A stretch of DNA of 11,743 bases from contig CANRZC010000041.1 in the NCBI GenBank assembly GCA_947644185.1, positions 1 through 11,743 of the forward strand, read 5' to 3'. Shown one piece after another: positions 1 to 8,117 of the stretch. Source of the stretch: an uncultured Acetatifactor sp. (GTDB lineage: Bacteria; Bacillota; Clostridia; Lachnospirales; Lachnospiraceae). Each line of letters opens with the position of its first letter. Position 1 is the first letter of the stretch. The translations under genes and the position numbers were made by a program. A model generated the notes under the pieces. It was not told the DNA's origin and made no database searches. It was given only the letters and a program-made list of their open reading frames with translations.

Positions 1-38
1 GGAGCGCATCAAGGTAGAAACAATTAATTACATATATG

Positions 39-1121
39 TCATATAAACGGCACTATGGATTTCAGTGCTTCCAGGTTTCCTCCGCGCATAAGAGCTTCAG
101 CCATCCTTTGCAGGGTTTTCTGGGACAGGAAGGGAAGGAGGCCGGAAATATCTACATGGGTGTCAGCGGGCAGCTTTTGCAGGAAGCGGTCCAGGGCTTC
201 CTCCTCCAGGAAGGGCGCAAGGGAAACGACATGGGCCATGTCCCTTTGGGGATCGGCGCTTTCCACCAGAGCGTTCAGCGCATTGCTGCCCAGGAAGGGA
301 GCCAGTCCACTGATGCTTTTCCAGTCATGTAAGGGCAGCATCTTTTGAACCAGCTTGTCCAGTGCCTTTTCACTTAAAAAGGGAGCGAGGCCGACGATGG
401 CAGTCAAATTGTCATTCCCTTCAGCGCTTTCCACCAGAGCGTCTAGGGTTTTACTACTGAGGAAGGGAGCCAGTCCGGTGAGGCCATTCCAGTCATCCAA
501 GGGCAGCATCTTCTGAACCAGCTTATCCAGAGTCTTTTCACTTAAAAAGGGAACAAGACCCATGATTTCATTTATGTCTTTGCTGGCGCCGGCATTTTCT
601 ATCAGAGCATCCAGTGTTTCTTCACTGAGAAAGGGAGCCAGCCCGGTGAGCTCTCTTAAACTCTGTACATGGGCTTTTTTGACCAGGGAAGCCAGGTATT
701 CTTCGTCCAGGAAAGGAGCCAGCCCTGCAATTGCATGCAGGTCAAGCGTTTCATCCTCCTTTTGGCCGTCAAGGCTGTCATCCACCAGCTTTTCTACATC
801 TGTGGGCGGCAGGAGCGGAGCTACCTCCTGAATTTGCTCTATTGTAATGGGCTCCGTCTCTGCCGGGGTGGCTTCTTCCTTTTCCAAAAGCCGGCTTAAT
901 GTCTTGGAAGCGCTGTCTGCCCCCAGGAGTTCTTCTATGCTAAGGTGTAGAATCTGGCAGAGCTGCTCCAGCTTGCCGATGTCCGGGCAGGAGGATCCTC
1001 GCTCCCAATTGGAGACAGCCTGGTAGCTGACCTCCATGGCGTCGGCTAGATTCATCTGGGTCATGTTACGGGCAATGCGGGCTTCTCTGATTTTACGTGC
1101 TACTTTCATGGTATCAAACAT
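39..1121 (-). CDS. XRE-family HTH regulator with a C-terminal array of 28-residue GLAPFL repeats
   Basis: Predicted 360-residue protein. Residues 5-67 are a typical XRE/Cro-like helix-turn-helix: an RKIREARIARNMTQ helix, then SYQAVSNWERG as the recognition part, then a stretch ending in IEELLG. Residues 68-100 are an acidic linker. From about 101 to the end come repeats of about 28 residues with the core (T/S)GLAPFLSEKTLDALVE, at about 132, 160, 188, 216, 244, 272, 300 and 327, with degenerate copies at both ends (EVAPLL, KSIVPFI). The copies should form paired amphipathic helices, probably an alpha-solenoid for protein contact; that is inference. I chose ATG at 1121 because AAGGAG lies at normal spacing before it and it begins exactly at the HTH; an upstream in-frame ATG at 1190 lacks support. 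It is transcribed divergently from the 1367 gene. Its target genes and ligand are unknown. Confidence 0.88.
   Translation of the reverse strand: MFDTMKVARKIREARIARNMTQMNLADAMEVSYQAVSNWERGSSCPDIGKLEQLCQILHLSIEELLGADSASKTLSRLLEKEEATPAETEPITIEQIQEVAPLLPPTDVEKLVDDSLDGQKEDETLDLHAIAGLAPFLDEEYLASLVKKAHVQSLRELTGLAPFLSEETLDALIENAGASKDINEIMGLVPFLSEKTLDKLVQKMLPLDDWNGLTGLAPFLSSKTLDALVESAEGNDNLTAIVGLAPFLSEKALDKLVQKMLPLHDWKSISGLAPFLGSNALNALVESADPQRDMAHVVSLAPFLEEEALDRFLQKLPADTHVDISGLLPFLSQKTLQRMAEALMRGGNLEALKSIVPFI
321..560 (-). repeat. 168-bp two-unit tandem duplication inside the repeat-array gene
   Basis: Within the coding repeats a higher-order period is visible. The segment starting ccagtcat at 321 recurs at 489, exactly 168 bases (2 x 28 codons) later. 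The shared stretch covers the LDKLVQKMLPL part and runs into the next GLAPFL core, with only a few substitutions over about 70 bases. Repeat types therefore alternate between LDALVESA and LDKLVQKMLPL, which indicates expansion by duplication of a pair of units rather than single units. Confidence 0.8.
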
Positions 1122-1212
1122 AATCTTTCTCCTTTTCTTTTTTGCTATTCTTTGCAGAGGAGGAACAGAAACCGGTTGTGGACGATGCATCTGAAGCCTG
1201 TTCCATGGTTTC

Positions 1213-1241
1213 AGTATAGCTTATTTGGCAGAGATTTGGAA
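1213..1241 (-). promoter_or_regulatory. Possible promoter of the GLAPFL-repeat regulator
   Basis: On the minus strand TATACT (1213-1218) is a good -10, but the -35 at 17 bases spacing (TTCCAA, 1236-1241) is poor. Just upstream lies the dyad TCAAG-N5-CTTGA (1242-1256), and another CTTGA occurs at 1275-1279. A dyad beside the promoter of an HTH gene could be an operator for autoregulation, but this is suggestion only. Confidence 0.3.
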
Positions 1242-1320
1242 TCAAGAGTTGCTTGAGTGGGGACTAAAGTACCTCTTGAGTCAGGGATTTATGGGAATTT
1301 GGCGTGTTTTGCAATAATTC

Positions 1321-1349
1321 TTGACAGGGCAGAAGATTTTTATTATAGT
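1321..1349 (+). promoter_or_regulatory. Sigma-A type promoter for the 1367-1870 gene
   Basis: A perfect TTGACA (1321-1326) is followed after 17 bases by TATAGT (1344-1349). Transcription would start near 1356. That leaves only about 11 bases of leader before the ATG at 1367, but about 80 bases before the better-placed Shine-Dalgarno at 1422-1429. Confidence 0.75.
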
Positions 1350-1366
1350 AGAATTGTGAATCGGGG

Positions 1367-1870
1367 ATGGCACCCATTACAAAAAACAGCATTCATGGTA
1401 CCGACTATCATTTTACGGCAAAGGGGGAGATACCCATCGAAAAAAACATTCTTGTTGTAGATGAGCAGGGGAACGAATATGAAGCGACCTGGCCGAAACG
1501 GGCCAGAGGTCTTGTGAAAAGTGGCAGGGCACGCTTCCTATCGGAAAATAAGATATGCCTTGCGTGTCCGCCAGAGATAAATTTGGAGGATAATGAGATG
1601 ACAGATAACACTATGGAAACCATCGACATGGCATATATTTTTGAGCAGATTAGGACAATCCAGAACCAGACGGACTATCTGCGGCAGGTGATTGAGTCCC
1701 TGACCCAGATGTCTGATGGGGAGAGCGGCGAGTGTGGCGCGCCGGGAAATATCCAGGGGCAGGCCAAAGCGGAGGCATTAGAGAGGATTGTGGTATGCCG
1801 GGAGACCACCAACCAGCAGTTGCTTAATTTCTATATGACTGTGTATCAAGATTTAAAGACAAAAGCGTAG
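1367..1870 (+). CDS. Conserved protein of unknown function, basic N-terminal module plus helical C-terminal module
   Basis: At most 167 residues, cytoplasmic, function unknown. The N-terminal module (about residues 24-70) carries ILVVDEQGNEYEATWPKRAR followed by GLVKSGRARF and CLACPP. I recognise this as a recurrent small-protein family of Lachnospiraceae without assigned function. The C-terminal part (about 85-167) is rich in helix formers and ends in CRETTNQQLLNFY. The coding start is doubtful. The only standard start is ATG 1367, with GGGG directly against it and an almost leaderless message. The family normally begins at the residue encoded by ATC 1436, which has AGGGGGAG six bases before it. 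A further SD (GGAGG, 1585-1589) precedes in-frame ATG 1598, which would give the helical part alone. It is monocistronic, between its own promoter and a terminator. Confidence 0.75.
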   Translation: MAPITKNSIHGTDYHFTAKGEIPIEKNILVVDEQGNEYEATWPKRARGLVKSGRARFLSENKICLACPPEINLEDNEMTDNTMETIDMAYIFEQIRTIQNQTDYLRQVIESLTQMSDGESGECGAPGNIQGQAKAEALERIVVCRETTNQQLLNFYMTVYQDLKTKA

Positions 1871-1888
1871 TTCATGCGCAATAAAACA

Positions 1889-1936
1889 TCCCACAAAAAT
1901 GCAATGTAAAAGACATTCATTTTTGTGGGAGTTTTT
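1889..1936 (+). terminator. Rho-independent terminator after the 1367-1870 gene
   Basis: A perfect 13-bp stem (TCCCACAAAAATG at 1889-1901 with its complement at 1918-1930) encloses a smaller AATGT/ACATT stem (1903-1907 with 1913-1917) and is followed by GTTTTTG. It separates the small gene from the moxR operon. The A-run in the left arm could also give termination on the other strand. Confidence 0.85.
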
Positions 1937-2021
1937 GTACAGGTTCCCATAGAATCAGATAACAAAGATACCAGGCAAAAAAGACGCAGGCCAGCCGAGG
2001 CAGAGCGGGGAAAGGCTTAGT

Positions 2022-2975
2022 ATGACAAGAAATCTATTTGAAAACGCGCTAGATTTGGCGGGAAAGCTGAAGGACAATATCAACCGACTGTTCATCGGCA
2101 AGGAGGATGTGGTGGAAAAACTCCTGATAGGCCTCCTGGTCGGAGGGCATGTGCTGCTGGAGGATGTGCCTGGGGTGGGAAAGACTACGCTGGCAGCCAT
2201 GCTGGCCAAAGTCACTGGGTGCAGCTTCGGCAGGATCCAGTTTACACCGGACACGCTGCCGGGGGATGTGGCGGGGGTGTCCGTCTATAACCAGAATACC
2301 GGGGCCTTTGAGTACCGGGCGGGAGCTGTGATGCACCAGATCCTGCTGGCAGACGAGATTAACCGGACAGCTCCCAAGACCCAGTCCAGCCTCCTGGAGG
2401 CCATGGCGGAGGGACAGGTAACTGTGGATGGACAGATGCATGCCCCGCCCCGGCCATTTATGGTGATAGCCACCCAGAACCCGGTGGAGTTTTTGGGGAC
2501 TTACCCTCTGCCGGAGGCCCAGATGGACCGGTTTATGATGCGCCTTTCCATTGGGTATCCGGACAGAGAACAGGAAATTCGGATGGCGGCCAGACATCTG
2601 GAGGGGCTTGGGCCGGAGACGGCAGAGGCGGTGTGTGGGCCAGAGGATGTGCTGGAGGCCATGAAAGCAGCCAGGTCTGTTGTGGTAAGAGAGGCGGTCT
2701 TAGGGTATATGGAGGATATGGTGGCTTTGACCAGACAGGAGTCTCGGTTCGTGCTGGGGGCCAGTCCCAGGGCGCTGCTTTCGCTGATGCGGGCTTCCCA
2801 GGGAAAGGCTCTTTTGGAGGGCAGGGATTTTGTGAAGCCGGACGATGTGAAGGCCATGGCAGTGCCTGTACTCCTCCACAGGCTAGCGCTGTCTGCAGAG
2901 GCGCGGATGCAGAAAGCCAACGCGGTAAATCTCCTGGAGAGCCTTATCTTGAGAGCAAAGGTGCCTGTACAATGA
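2022..2975 (+). CDS. MoxR-family AAA+ ATPase
   Basis: 317 residues, the usual size of the family. Visible in order: Walker A PGVGKTT (50-56), Walker B ILLADEIN (107-114), sensor 1 TQNP (151-154), the PLPEAQMDRF stretch with the arginine finger region (162-171), and sensor 2 GASPRALL (246-253) in the lid domain. MoxR ATPases act as cytoplasmic chaperone-like machines, often for maturing or assembling cell-surface or VWA/DUF58 proteins. The start has AAAGG six bases upstream. The stop codon overlaps the start of the DUF58 gene (ATGA), so the two are translationally coupled. The same order (MoxR, DUF58, transglutaminase) is known in Bacillus subtilis as yeaC-yeaD-yebA. No clear promoter is visible in 1937-2021, and the substrate is unknown. 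Confidence 0.95.
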   Translation: MTRNLFENALDLAGKLKDNINRLFIGKEDVVEKLLIGLLVGGHVLLEDVPGVGKTTLAAMLAKVTGCSFGRIQFTPDTLPGDVAGVSVYNQNTGAFEYRAGAVMHQILLADEINRTAPKTQSSLLEAMAEGQVTVDGQMHAPPRPFMVIATQNPVEFLGTYPLPEAQMDRFMMRLSIGYPDREQEIRMAARHLEGLGPETAEAVCGPEDVLEAMKAARSVVVREAVLGYMEDMVALTRQESRFVLGASPRALLSLMRASQGKALLEGRDFVKPDDVKAMAVPVLLHRLALSAEARMQKANAVNLLESLILRAKVPVQ

Positions 2976-4168
2976 GGCGGGAAAAGAGGGCAAGGGCGGA
3001 GGGGATGGGGAGGCGCAGAATGGCGCTTTTATGCCTGTGGGTCTGCTCCCTGGCGGCAATTAGCTTTGTGGGAGGCGCGGTAAGCTACGGTTTCTTTTTT
3101 GGCGTCACGCTGGTGCCAGTGATTTCCTTTCTCTATATTTTCTGTGTCTATTCCCGGTTCAAAATTTATCAGGAATTGGGGAGCCGACACATGGTCTGCG
3201 GAGAGCCTGTTGACTACTTCTTTGTATTGCAAAACGAGGACTATTTTGCCTTTACCGGGGTCAGCGTCAGGCTGTTTACAGATTTTTCCTATGTGGAGGA
3301 GATCCCTGGGGATGTGGAGTACGAATTACTTCCCGGCGACAGCTTCACCTATAAGACCAGGCTGGTGTGCAGATACCGAGGCGAGTATGAGGTGGGCGTG
3401 GGTGAGGTGGTAGTGACGGATTTTTTGCGTCTTTTCAGGGTGTGCTATACCAATCCCGGCACTGTCAAGGCAAAGGTCCGTCCCCGAGTGGTGCAGCTTT
3501 CGGACTTAAAAGCCATGGAGGATTTCCAGGCAGTGGTACAGCGGGAGACTTTTTCCGATACGGAGCCTGATATTCTGGTGCGAGAGTATGTGCCGGGAGA
3601 TTCCTTAAAACAGATTCACTGGAAGGCTTCGGCCAGATCGGGAAAGCTGATGACCAGAATTCGCACAGGGGAGGAGAAGGAAGGCATTGCTATCTTCTGT
3701 GACATGACGCGGTTCAGCACAAAGCCAGAGGTGTATCTTCCTCTGGAGAACCGCATGCTGGAGGTGCTGCTGGCGCTGGGGTTCTTTTTTGCGGGAAAGG
3801 AGATGGGCTTTCGGGTCTACTATGGACAGAAGGGACTGGTGCGGGAGCAGGTGCAGGGCATGAAGGACTTCGACAGCTTTTACCAAAGGGTGTCGGAGGT
3901 AATCTTTGAGCAGGAGGAGAACGGAGCTGTCATGCTGGAGGAGGCTGTCACCCTGGGCAGGTTCCAGGAGAGTCAGATCCTATTCCTGATATTGCATCGG
4001 CTGGATGGACATGTGATGGAGATGACAGAAAAGATGGCAGCTGGCGGGACAGCAGTGGTGATCTGTGCAGTCACAGACGGGAATCTACAGGATTGCCTGA
4101 AACAGGGAAACGGAAGACGAAAAATCATGCAGATTCCCATAGAAGCTCCTCTGGAAGGGAGGCTGTGA
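2972..4168 (+). CDS. DUF58 domain membrane-anchored protein
   Basis: 398 residues from the ATG that overlaps the moxR stop. A basic N-terminus (RREKRARAEGMGRRR) is followed by two hydrophobic segments, about 17-35 and 38-60, then a soluble region. The DUF58 signature is clear at about 198-235: DILVREYVPGDSLKQIHWKA then SGKLMTR. The following part (238-370), with IAIFCDMTRF, has the look of a degenerate VWA-like fold, as is usual in this family. An alternative start is ATG 3020 (residue 17), which has a better SD (GGGGAGG, 6 bases) and would begin right at the first membrane helix. DUF58 proteins are consistently linked to MoxR; the molecular role is not established. The stop overlaps the next start (TGATG). 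Confidence 0.92.
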   Translation: MRREKRARAEGMGRRRMALLCLWVCSLAAISFVGGAVSYGFFFGVTLVPVISFLYIFCVYSRFKIYQELGSRHMVCGEPVDYFFVLQNEDYFAFTGVSVRLFTDFSYVEEIPGDVEYELLPGDSFTYKTRLVCRYRGEYEVGVGEVVVTDFLRLFRVCYTNPGTVKAKVRPRVVQLSDLKAMEDFQAVVQRETFSDTEPDILVREYVPGDSLKQIHWKASARSGKLMTRIRTGEEKEGIAIFCDMTRFSTKPEVYLPLENRMLEVLLALGFFFAGKEMGFRVYYGQKGLVREQVQGMKDFDSFYQRVSEVIFEQEENGAVMLEEAVTLGRFQESQILFLILHRLDGHVMEMTEKMAAGGTAVVICAVTDGNLQDCLKQGNGRRKIMQIPIEAPLEGRL

Positions 4169-6627
4169 TGCGGGAGAGGCTGCGCTCCAGGGAAAAAGCG
4201 GCATACCGTCTGATGAATGCCGCATTGTTGACATGGATGGCACTGTTTGGCACAGCAGAATTTCTGGGGACAGGAGGCAGGCTTCATCTGCTTACGGCAT
4301 TGGTGGTATTGGCAGTGCTTATGGCGCTAAACTTCCTGGAAGCCAGGGGACGACTATTGTGTCTGGGGATTTTTCTGGGACTTCTGTGGGCAGGTATTAT
4401 GGTTATAGGGTGGGAGGAGAGCAAGGCCTTTCTGGGCTCTTTTCTGCCATGGCTTCTGGGCGAAGGGGATTCCAGGATGCTATCCGGGGGTGCCTTGGAC
4501 GCCACAGGGAGAGCAGACGCACTTTTGGGCACTATGCCAAAGGAGTGGATCTTTGGATATGGGATGCTGCGGGCGGCGTTGACTGCGGCAGTCTGCTATG
4601 GGATGCAGCTTTTGTTTGAAAAATTGCCAATGCTCAAAAGAATTTTTGCAGCCCTGGTGGTTGTGGGTATGCTTGCAGCCATGGGGCTTCGGTGGGAAGT
4701 GGACCATATTTCTGTAGTCTTTTTGGGCACATATGTGATGTTAGTCTATGGCGAGTGGGTCCAGGGCCGTTGGGAAAAGGTGCGTGGGGGCGGAAACACC
4801 AGAGAGGCCCATACCCTGTGGATCATGCCTTTTTTGGTGTTATACCTGCTCCTTATGGCGGCTATGCCAGCACCGGAGGAGCCCTATGACTGGATGTGGG
4901 CGAAAAAACTCTACAGCCAGGTGGAGGATGCGGTCATGACATTTACCCGGAATCTGAAATGGGGCAGCAGGGAGGGCTTTGGGATGGCTTTCACTGGGTT
5001 TTCCGAGGAAGGAGAGCTGGGTGGAAATTTGCAGCAGGATGCAGGGGAGATCATGACGATCCAAGTGCAGCCAGGTGGAGGGCAATACAGGCCAGAAAAT
5101 CTCTATCTGGCAGGAAGCATTTCTGACACCTTTGACGGCAGGGGGTGGAGCAGGGAGAGACAGGGGGCTTTTGGGGAGGCTTTTCTGGATACGCTTCAAA
5201 CCCTATACCTGGCCCGGAGAACCAATGGGGAATATGAGAGGGATTACCTCAGGGAGATTTGCCTGGACATCCGCTACGAGGATTTCAACACCAGTCATAT
5301 CTTTGTCCCGCTGAAAACCTGGAGGCTGGAGCAGTGGGATGAAAGAACACTTGACTATGTCAGTGAAGGAGAGGAGTTTCGCTGGGAGGGCCAGAAAGGC
5401 TATGGAACAGAGTACAGACTGCGGTATTATGAGATGAATCTGGGACAGGCTCAGTTTGACTGGGCTTTAGAGCAGGCGCTGGATGAGCCGGAAGAGACCA
5501 AAGAGGAGATCTGGGCAGAAGCTCTGCAGGAATGCAGCCGAAAAATCAACTATAATTTCACCGTTGATGAGGTCCAGGCCTATAGACAGGCAGTGCTCAG
5601 AGACTACCTGGGAGAGATAGAGCTTTCTGCAGAAGTGAGAAGCTGGCTCCAGAAAGCCACAGAGGGCGCTCAGACCCAGGTGGAGAAGCTGCGCGCCATA
5701 GAGAGAGGGCTGGCAGGCCTTTCCTATACCCGCACACCTGGAGACTTGCCAAAGTGGGTGAGGGGAGAGCGGGAGTTTTTGGACTATTTTCTGCTGGAGA
5801 GCAGGCAGGGGTATTGTACCTATTTTGCCACTGCTTTCGTGCTGCTGGCAAGGGCGGAGGGGATTCCGGCTCGGTATGTGCAGGGATACTGCGTTCCGGT
5901 GGAGGAGGGCACTACATTGGTGTACTCTAATATGGCCCATGCCTGGCCGGAGGTCTATCTGGAGGGAGCAGGGTGGATTCCCTTTGAACCTACCCCAGGA
6001 TACGGGGAACAGCGCTACCACTCCTGGGAACTTGCACAGCCAAAGGATGGCGTCCTGAGGGAGGAAATCATTCTGCCGCCGGAACCGGAGGCGGTGTCTA
6101 ACGGAAATATGGGAAATGCAGGAGCAGACCCAGAAGCCCAGGAGAAGTGGAAGGAGGCTGAGAGAGAACAGAGGGCACAGAGGATTTCGTGGAAGCTGGC
6201 AGGGCTTGGGGGGTTAGCCATCTTGCTTGCCTGCGGAGGACTGTGGATAATAGACGGCATCCGACACAGGCGCCGGTACCAAAAGCTGGAGCCGGAGGAA
6301 AAGCTTCGGACAGAGGTATTCCAAAATCTGGAGCTGCTTCGCTGGCTGGGGCTGGAGCGGAAGCCCTGGGAGACCCTGCAGGAGACGGGAGAAAGGGCAA
6401 GAGGACTGCCTGGCCTGGAGACAGATGAACGGCCTAGGTTTCTGGAAGACTATGAACGCGTCGTATACGGCGCAAAACGGGTGGAGGCGGATATGATACA
6501 GGAGGCAGTCAGAGAGAGGGAAAAGATCCTGAAGCTGCTGAAAGCCCAGAAAAAATGGGCGTATTTTTACTGTTGCGTGAAAATGCATCTGCTGTCGGTT
6601 CACGGTTCAAGGGCACGGCAGAAGTAA
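4168..6627 (+). CDS. Polytopic membrane transglutaminase-like protein (TgpA/YebA type)
   Basis: 819 residues from the ATG overlapping the DUF58 stop, with GGGAGG five bases before it; a longer in-frame reading from 4093 is unsupported. The N-terminus has about seven hydrophobic helices between residues 12 and 233. A large external region follows, holding a transglutaminase-like cysteine-protease core: C550 in RQGYCTYFATAFVLLARAEG, H591 in NMAHAWPEVYLEG and E607 in WIPFEPTPG. A membrane helix (about 676-695) leads into a cytoplasmic tail of about 120 residues of DUF4129 type. This is the arrangement of the TgpA/YebA family. The third active-site position reads Glu where many relatives have Asp. 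The product presumably acts at the cell surface with the MoxR/DUF58 pair; the substrate (peptide cross-link formation or cleavage) cannot be inferred. Confidence 0.93.
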   Translation: MRERLRSREKAAYRLMNAALLTWMALFGTAEFLGTGGRLHLLTALVVLAVLMALNFLEARGRLLCLGIFLGLLWAGIMVIGWEESKAFLGSFLPWLLGEGDSRMLSGGALDATGRADALLGTMPKEWIFGYGMLRAALTAAVCYGMQLLFEKLPMLKRIFAALVVVGMLAAMGLRWEVDHISVVFLGTYVMLVYGEWVQGRWEKVRGGGNTREAHTLWIMPFLVLYLLLMAAMPAPEEPYDWMWAKKLYSQVEDAVMTFTRNLKWGSREGFGMAFTGFSEEGELGGNLQQDAGEIMTIQVQPGGGQYRPENLYLAGSISDTFDGRGWSRERQGAFGEAFLDTLQTLYLARRTNGEYERDYLREICLDIRYEDFNTSHIFVPLKTWRLEQWDERTLDYVSEGEEFRWEGQKGYGTEYRLRYYEMNLGQAQFDWALEQALDEPEETKEEIWAEALQECSRKINYNFTVDEVQAYRQAVLRDYLGEIELSAEVRSWLQKATEGAQTQVEKLRAIERGLAGLSYTRTPGDLPKWVRGEREFLDYFLLESRQGYCTYFATAFVLLARAEGIPARYVQGYCVPVEEGTTLVYSNMAHAWPEVYLEGAGWIPFEPTPGYGEQRYHSWELAQPKDGVLREEIILPPEPEAVSNGNMGNAGADPEAQEKWKEAEREQRAQRISWKLAGLGGLAILLACGGLWIIDGIRHRRRYQKLEPEEKLRTEVFQNLELLRWLGLERKPWETLQETGERARGLPGLETDERPRFLEDYERVVYGAKRVEADMIQEAVREREKILKLLKAQKKWAYFYCCVKMHLLSVHGSRARQK

Positions 6628-6652
6628 ACAATATTTTATTAGGAGGTAGCAC

Positions 6653-8035
6653 ATGAAAAGGAAAGTCAGAGTGATTGAGACCCATTTGGCATCAGACACT
6701 AAGTTAAAGGAGATGCCAGACCTGTATTTTCAAAAGGATAAGGAAGGCTCTGAAGGAAGAGAAGACAGGCTGCTGAATATCTATGATGAAGTACAATACC
6801 AGGAGATACTAGGATTCGGAGGGGCATTTACGGAATCTACAACTCTGAATCTGAGCCAGGTTGACAGACAGCTGCGGGAGAAGGTGTTGGAGTTGTATTT
6901 TAGCCTGGAGAAGGGAATAGGCTACAACTTTTGCCGATCCACCATCAACAGCTGCGATTTCTCCGAGGAGCTCTACAGCTATGACGATGTGGAGGATGAT
7001 TTTGCACTGAAGCATTTTGACATTTCCCATGATAAGGAGACCATTATTCCGGCCATGAAAGCCGCCAAGGAATACGCGGAGGATTTACTGATTTTTTCCA
7101 GTCCCTGGAGTCCCCCTGGGTGGATGAAGACAACTGGAAAGATGGCAAAAGGCGGAAAATTGCGGAAGGACTGCCAGGAAACATGGGCAGAATATGTGGC
7201 GAGATTTATACAGGAATATGAGAAAGAAGGGGTGTCCATCTGGGGCGTGACGGTGCAGAACGAAGCGAAAGCCAGACAGGGCTGGGAATCCTGCGTGTAT
7301 TCCGGGGGAGAAGAAAGGGATTTTGTCACAGGGTATCTCAGGCCAGCCTTTGACAGAATGGGAATCGGCGACAGGAAAATCTTTTTCTGGGATCACAACA
7401 AAGAGCGCGTGGTGGAACGGGCAAAGGAGACCCTGTGCAACAAAAGGGCAGAGAGCTGTTTTGACGGCATAGCAGTTCACTGGTATTCCGGTGATCATTT
7501 TTCCGCGCTGGATGTAACCCATCAGCTTTTCCCGGACAAGTATCTCATCGCCTCTGAGCAGTGCACTGGCAAGGGGAGGAAACTGGAGGAATCCGGGGAG
7601 CGGTATGCCCACGATATCATTGGCGACTTGAACAACTGGGCCAATGCCTGGGTGGACTGGAATATGTTCCTGAATGAGGACGGCGGGCCCAGCCACTGGC
7701 TGGAGGAACAGCGCAGGGAGGGTCGGGACGAGAACAAAATATGGGTGGGCGAGTCTCCGATTGTCTATGACAGGAAGGGGCAGAGGCTGGAGATTCGCTC
7801 TTCCTATTATTATATGGGGCACTTTAGCAAGTTTATTCGCCGTGGAGCCAGGAGAATTGGATATAGTGTCTACGATTCCGCCATTGAGACATGTGCGTTC
7901 AGAAATGAAGACGGGACCATAGTGTGCGTCGTGTTGAACAGAACAGAGGCAGAGAAAGAATTTGGGTTGCGATACAGGCAGGAAATTGCGGATGTGAAGG
8001 TGAAGCCCCATAGCATTGTGACACTGATTTTTTAA
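6653..8035 (+). CDS. GH30-family glycoside hydrolase, predicted cytoplasmic
   Basis: 460 residues with an excellent AGGAGG eight bases before the ATG. GH30 landmarks: GFGGAFTEST (54-63), YNFCRSTINSCDFS (91-104), SSPWSPPGWMKTTG (149-162), the acid/base Glu204 in WGVTVQNEA, AVHWYSG (274-280), and the nucleophile Glu302 in LIASEQC. The end contains the beta-rich part usual for the family. No signal peptide is present, so it should act on imported oligosaccharides or glycosides. GH30 members include glucosylceramidases, beta-glucosidases, beta-1,6-glucanases and xylan-active enzymes; the exact substrate cannot be read from the sequence. It lies 25 bases after the transglutaminase gene with no terminator between, so co-transcription is likely. 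A GC-rich hairpin follows. Confidence 0.92.
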   Translation: MKRKVRVIETHLASDTKLKEMPDLYFQKDKEGSEGREDRLLNIYDEVQYQEILGFGGAFTESTTLNLSQVDRQLREKVLELYFSLEKGIGYNFCRSTINSCDFSEELYSYDDVEDDFALKHFDISHDKETIIPAMKAAKEYAEDLLIFSSPWSPPGWMKTTGKMAKGGKLRKDCQETWAEYVARFIQEYEKEGVSIWGVTVQNEAKARQGWESCVYSGGEERDFVTGYLRPAFDRMGIGDRKIFFWDHNKERVVERAKETLCNKRAESCFDGIAVHWYSGDHFSALDVTHQLFPDKYLIASEQCTGKGRKLEESGERYAHDIIGDLNNWANAWVDWNMFLNEDGGPSHWLEEQRREGRDENKIWVGESPIVYDRKGQRLEIRSSYYYMGHFSKFIRRGARRIGYSVYDSAIETCAFRNEDGTIVCVVLNRTEAEKEFGLRYRQEIADVKVKPHSIVTLIF

Positions 8036-8080
8036 GGTCTGCAGACCACAGGCGGCGGTAAACTCCGCCGCCTGTTCTGT
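8036..8080. terminator. Shared terminator-like hairpin between convergent genes
   Basis: The 12-base palindrome GGTCTGCAGACC (8036-8047) follows the GH30 stop directly. Next comes an 11-bp stem, ACAGGCGGCGG (8048-8058) with its complement at 8065-8075, and a six-base loop. The plus-strand tail (TCTGTTCC) is only weakly T-rich. On the minus strand the palindrome is followed by TTAAAAAATC. A bidirectional terminator is likely, though not of textbook form. Confidence 0.6.
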
Positions 8081-8117
8081 TCCGCGTCCATGTAGCAACT
8101 TTAACGCTCTAAATGCT

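Noticed and set aside
55..899. Plus-strand open frames across the repeat gene
   Set aside because: They are antisense shadows repeated by the 28-codon period, without ribosome sites.
1257..1460. Plus-strand 67-codon frame before the conserved small protein
   Set aside because: It starts upstream of the predicted promoter start point, has no SD, and overlaps the supported gene in another frame.
2633..2971. Upstream extension of the DUF58 reading frame inside moxR
   Set aside because: The extension is translated out of frame from conserved moxR sequence. The overlapping ATGA start at 2972 is the normal operon arrangement.
4093..4167. Upstream extension of the transglutaminase reading frame
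   Set aside because: It overlaps the DUF58 end, has no SD, and ATG 4168 has GGGAGG at five bases.
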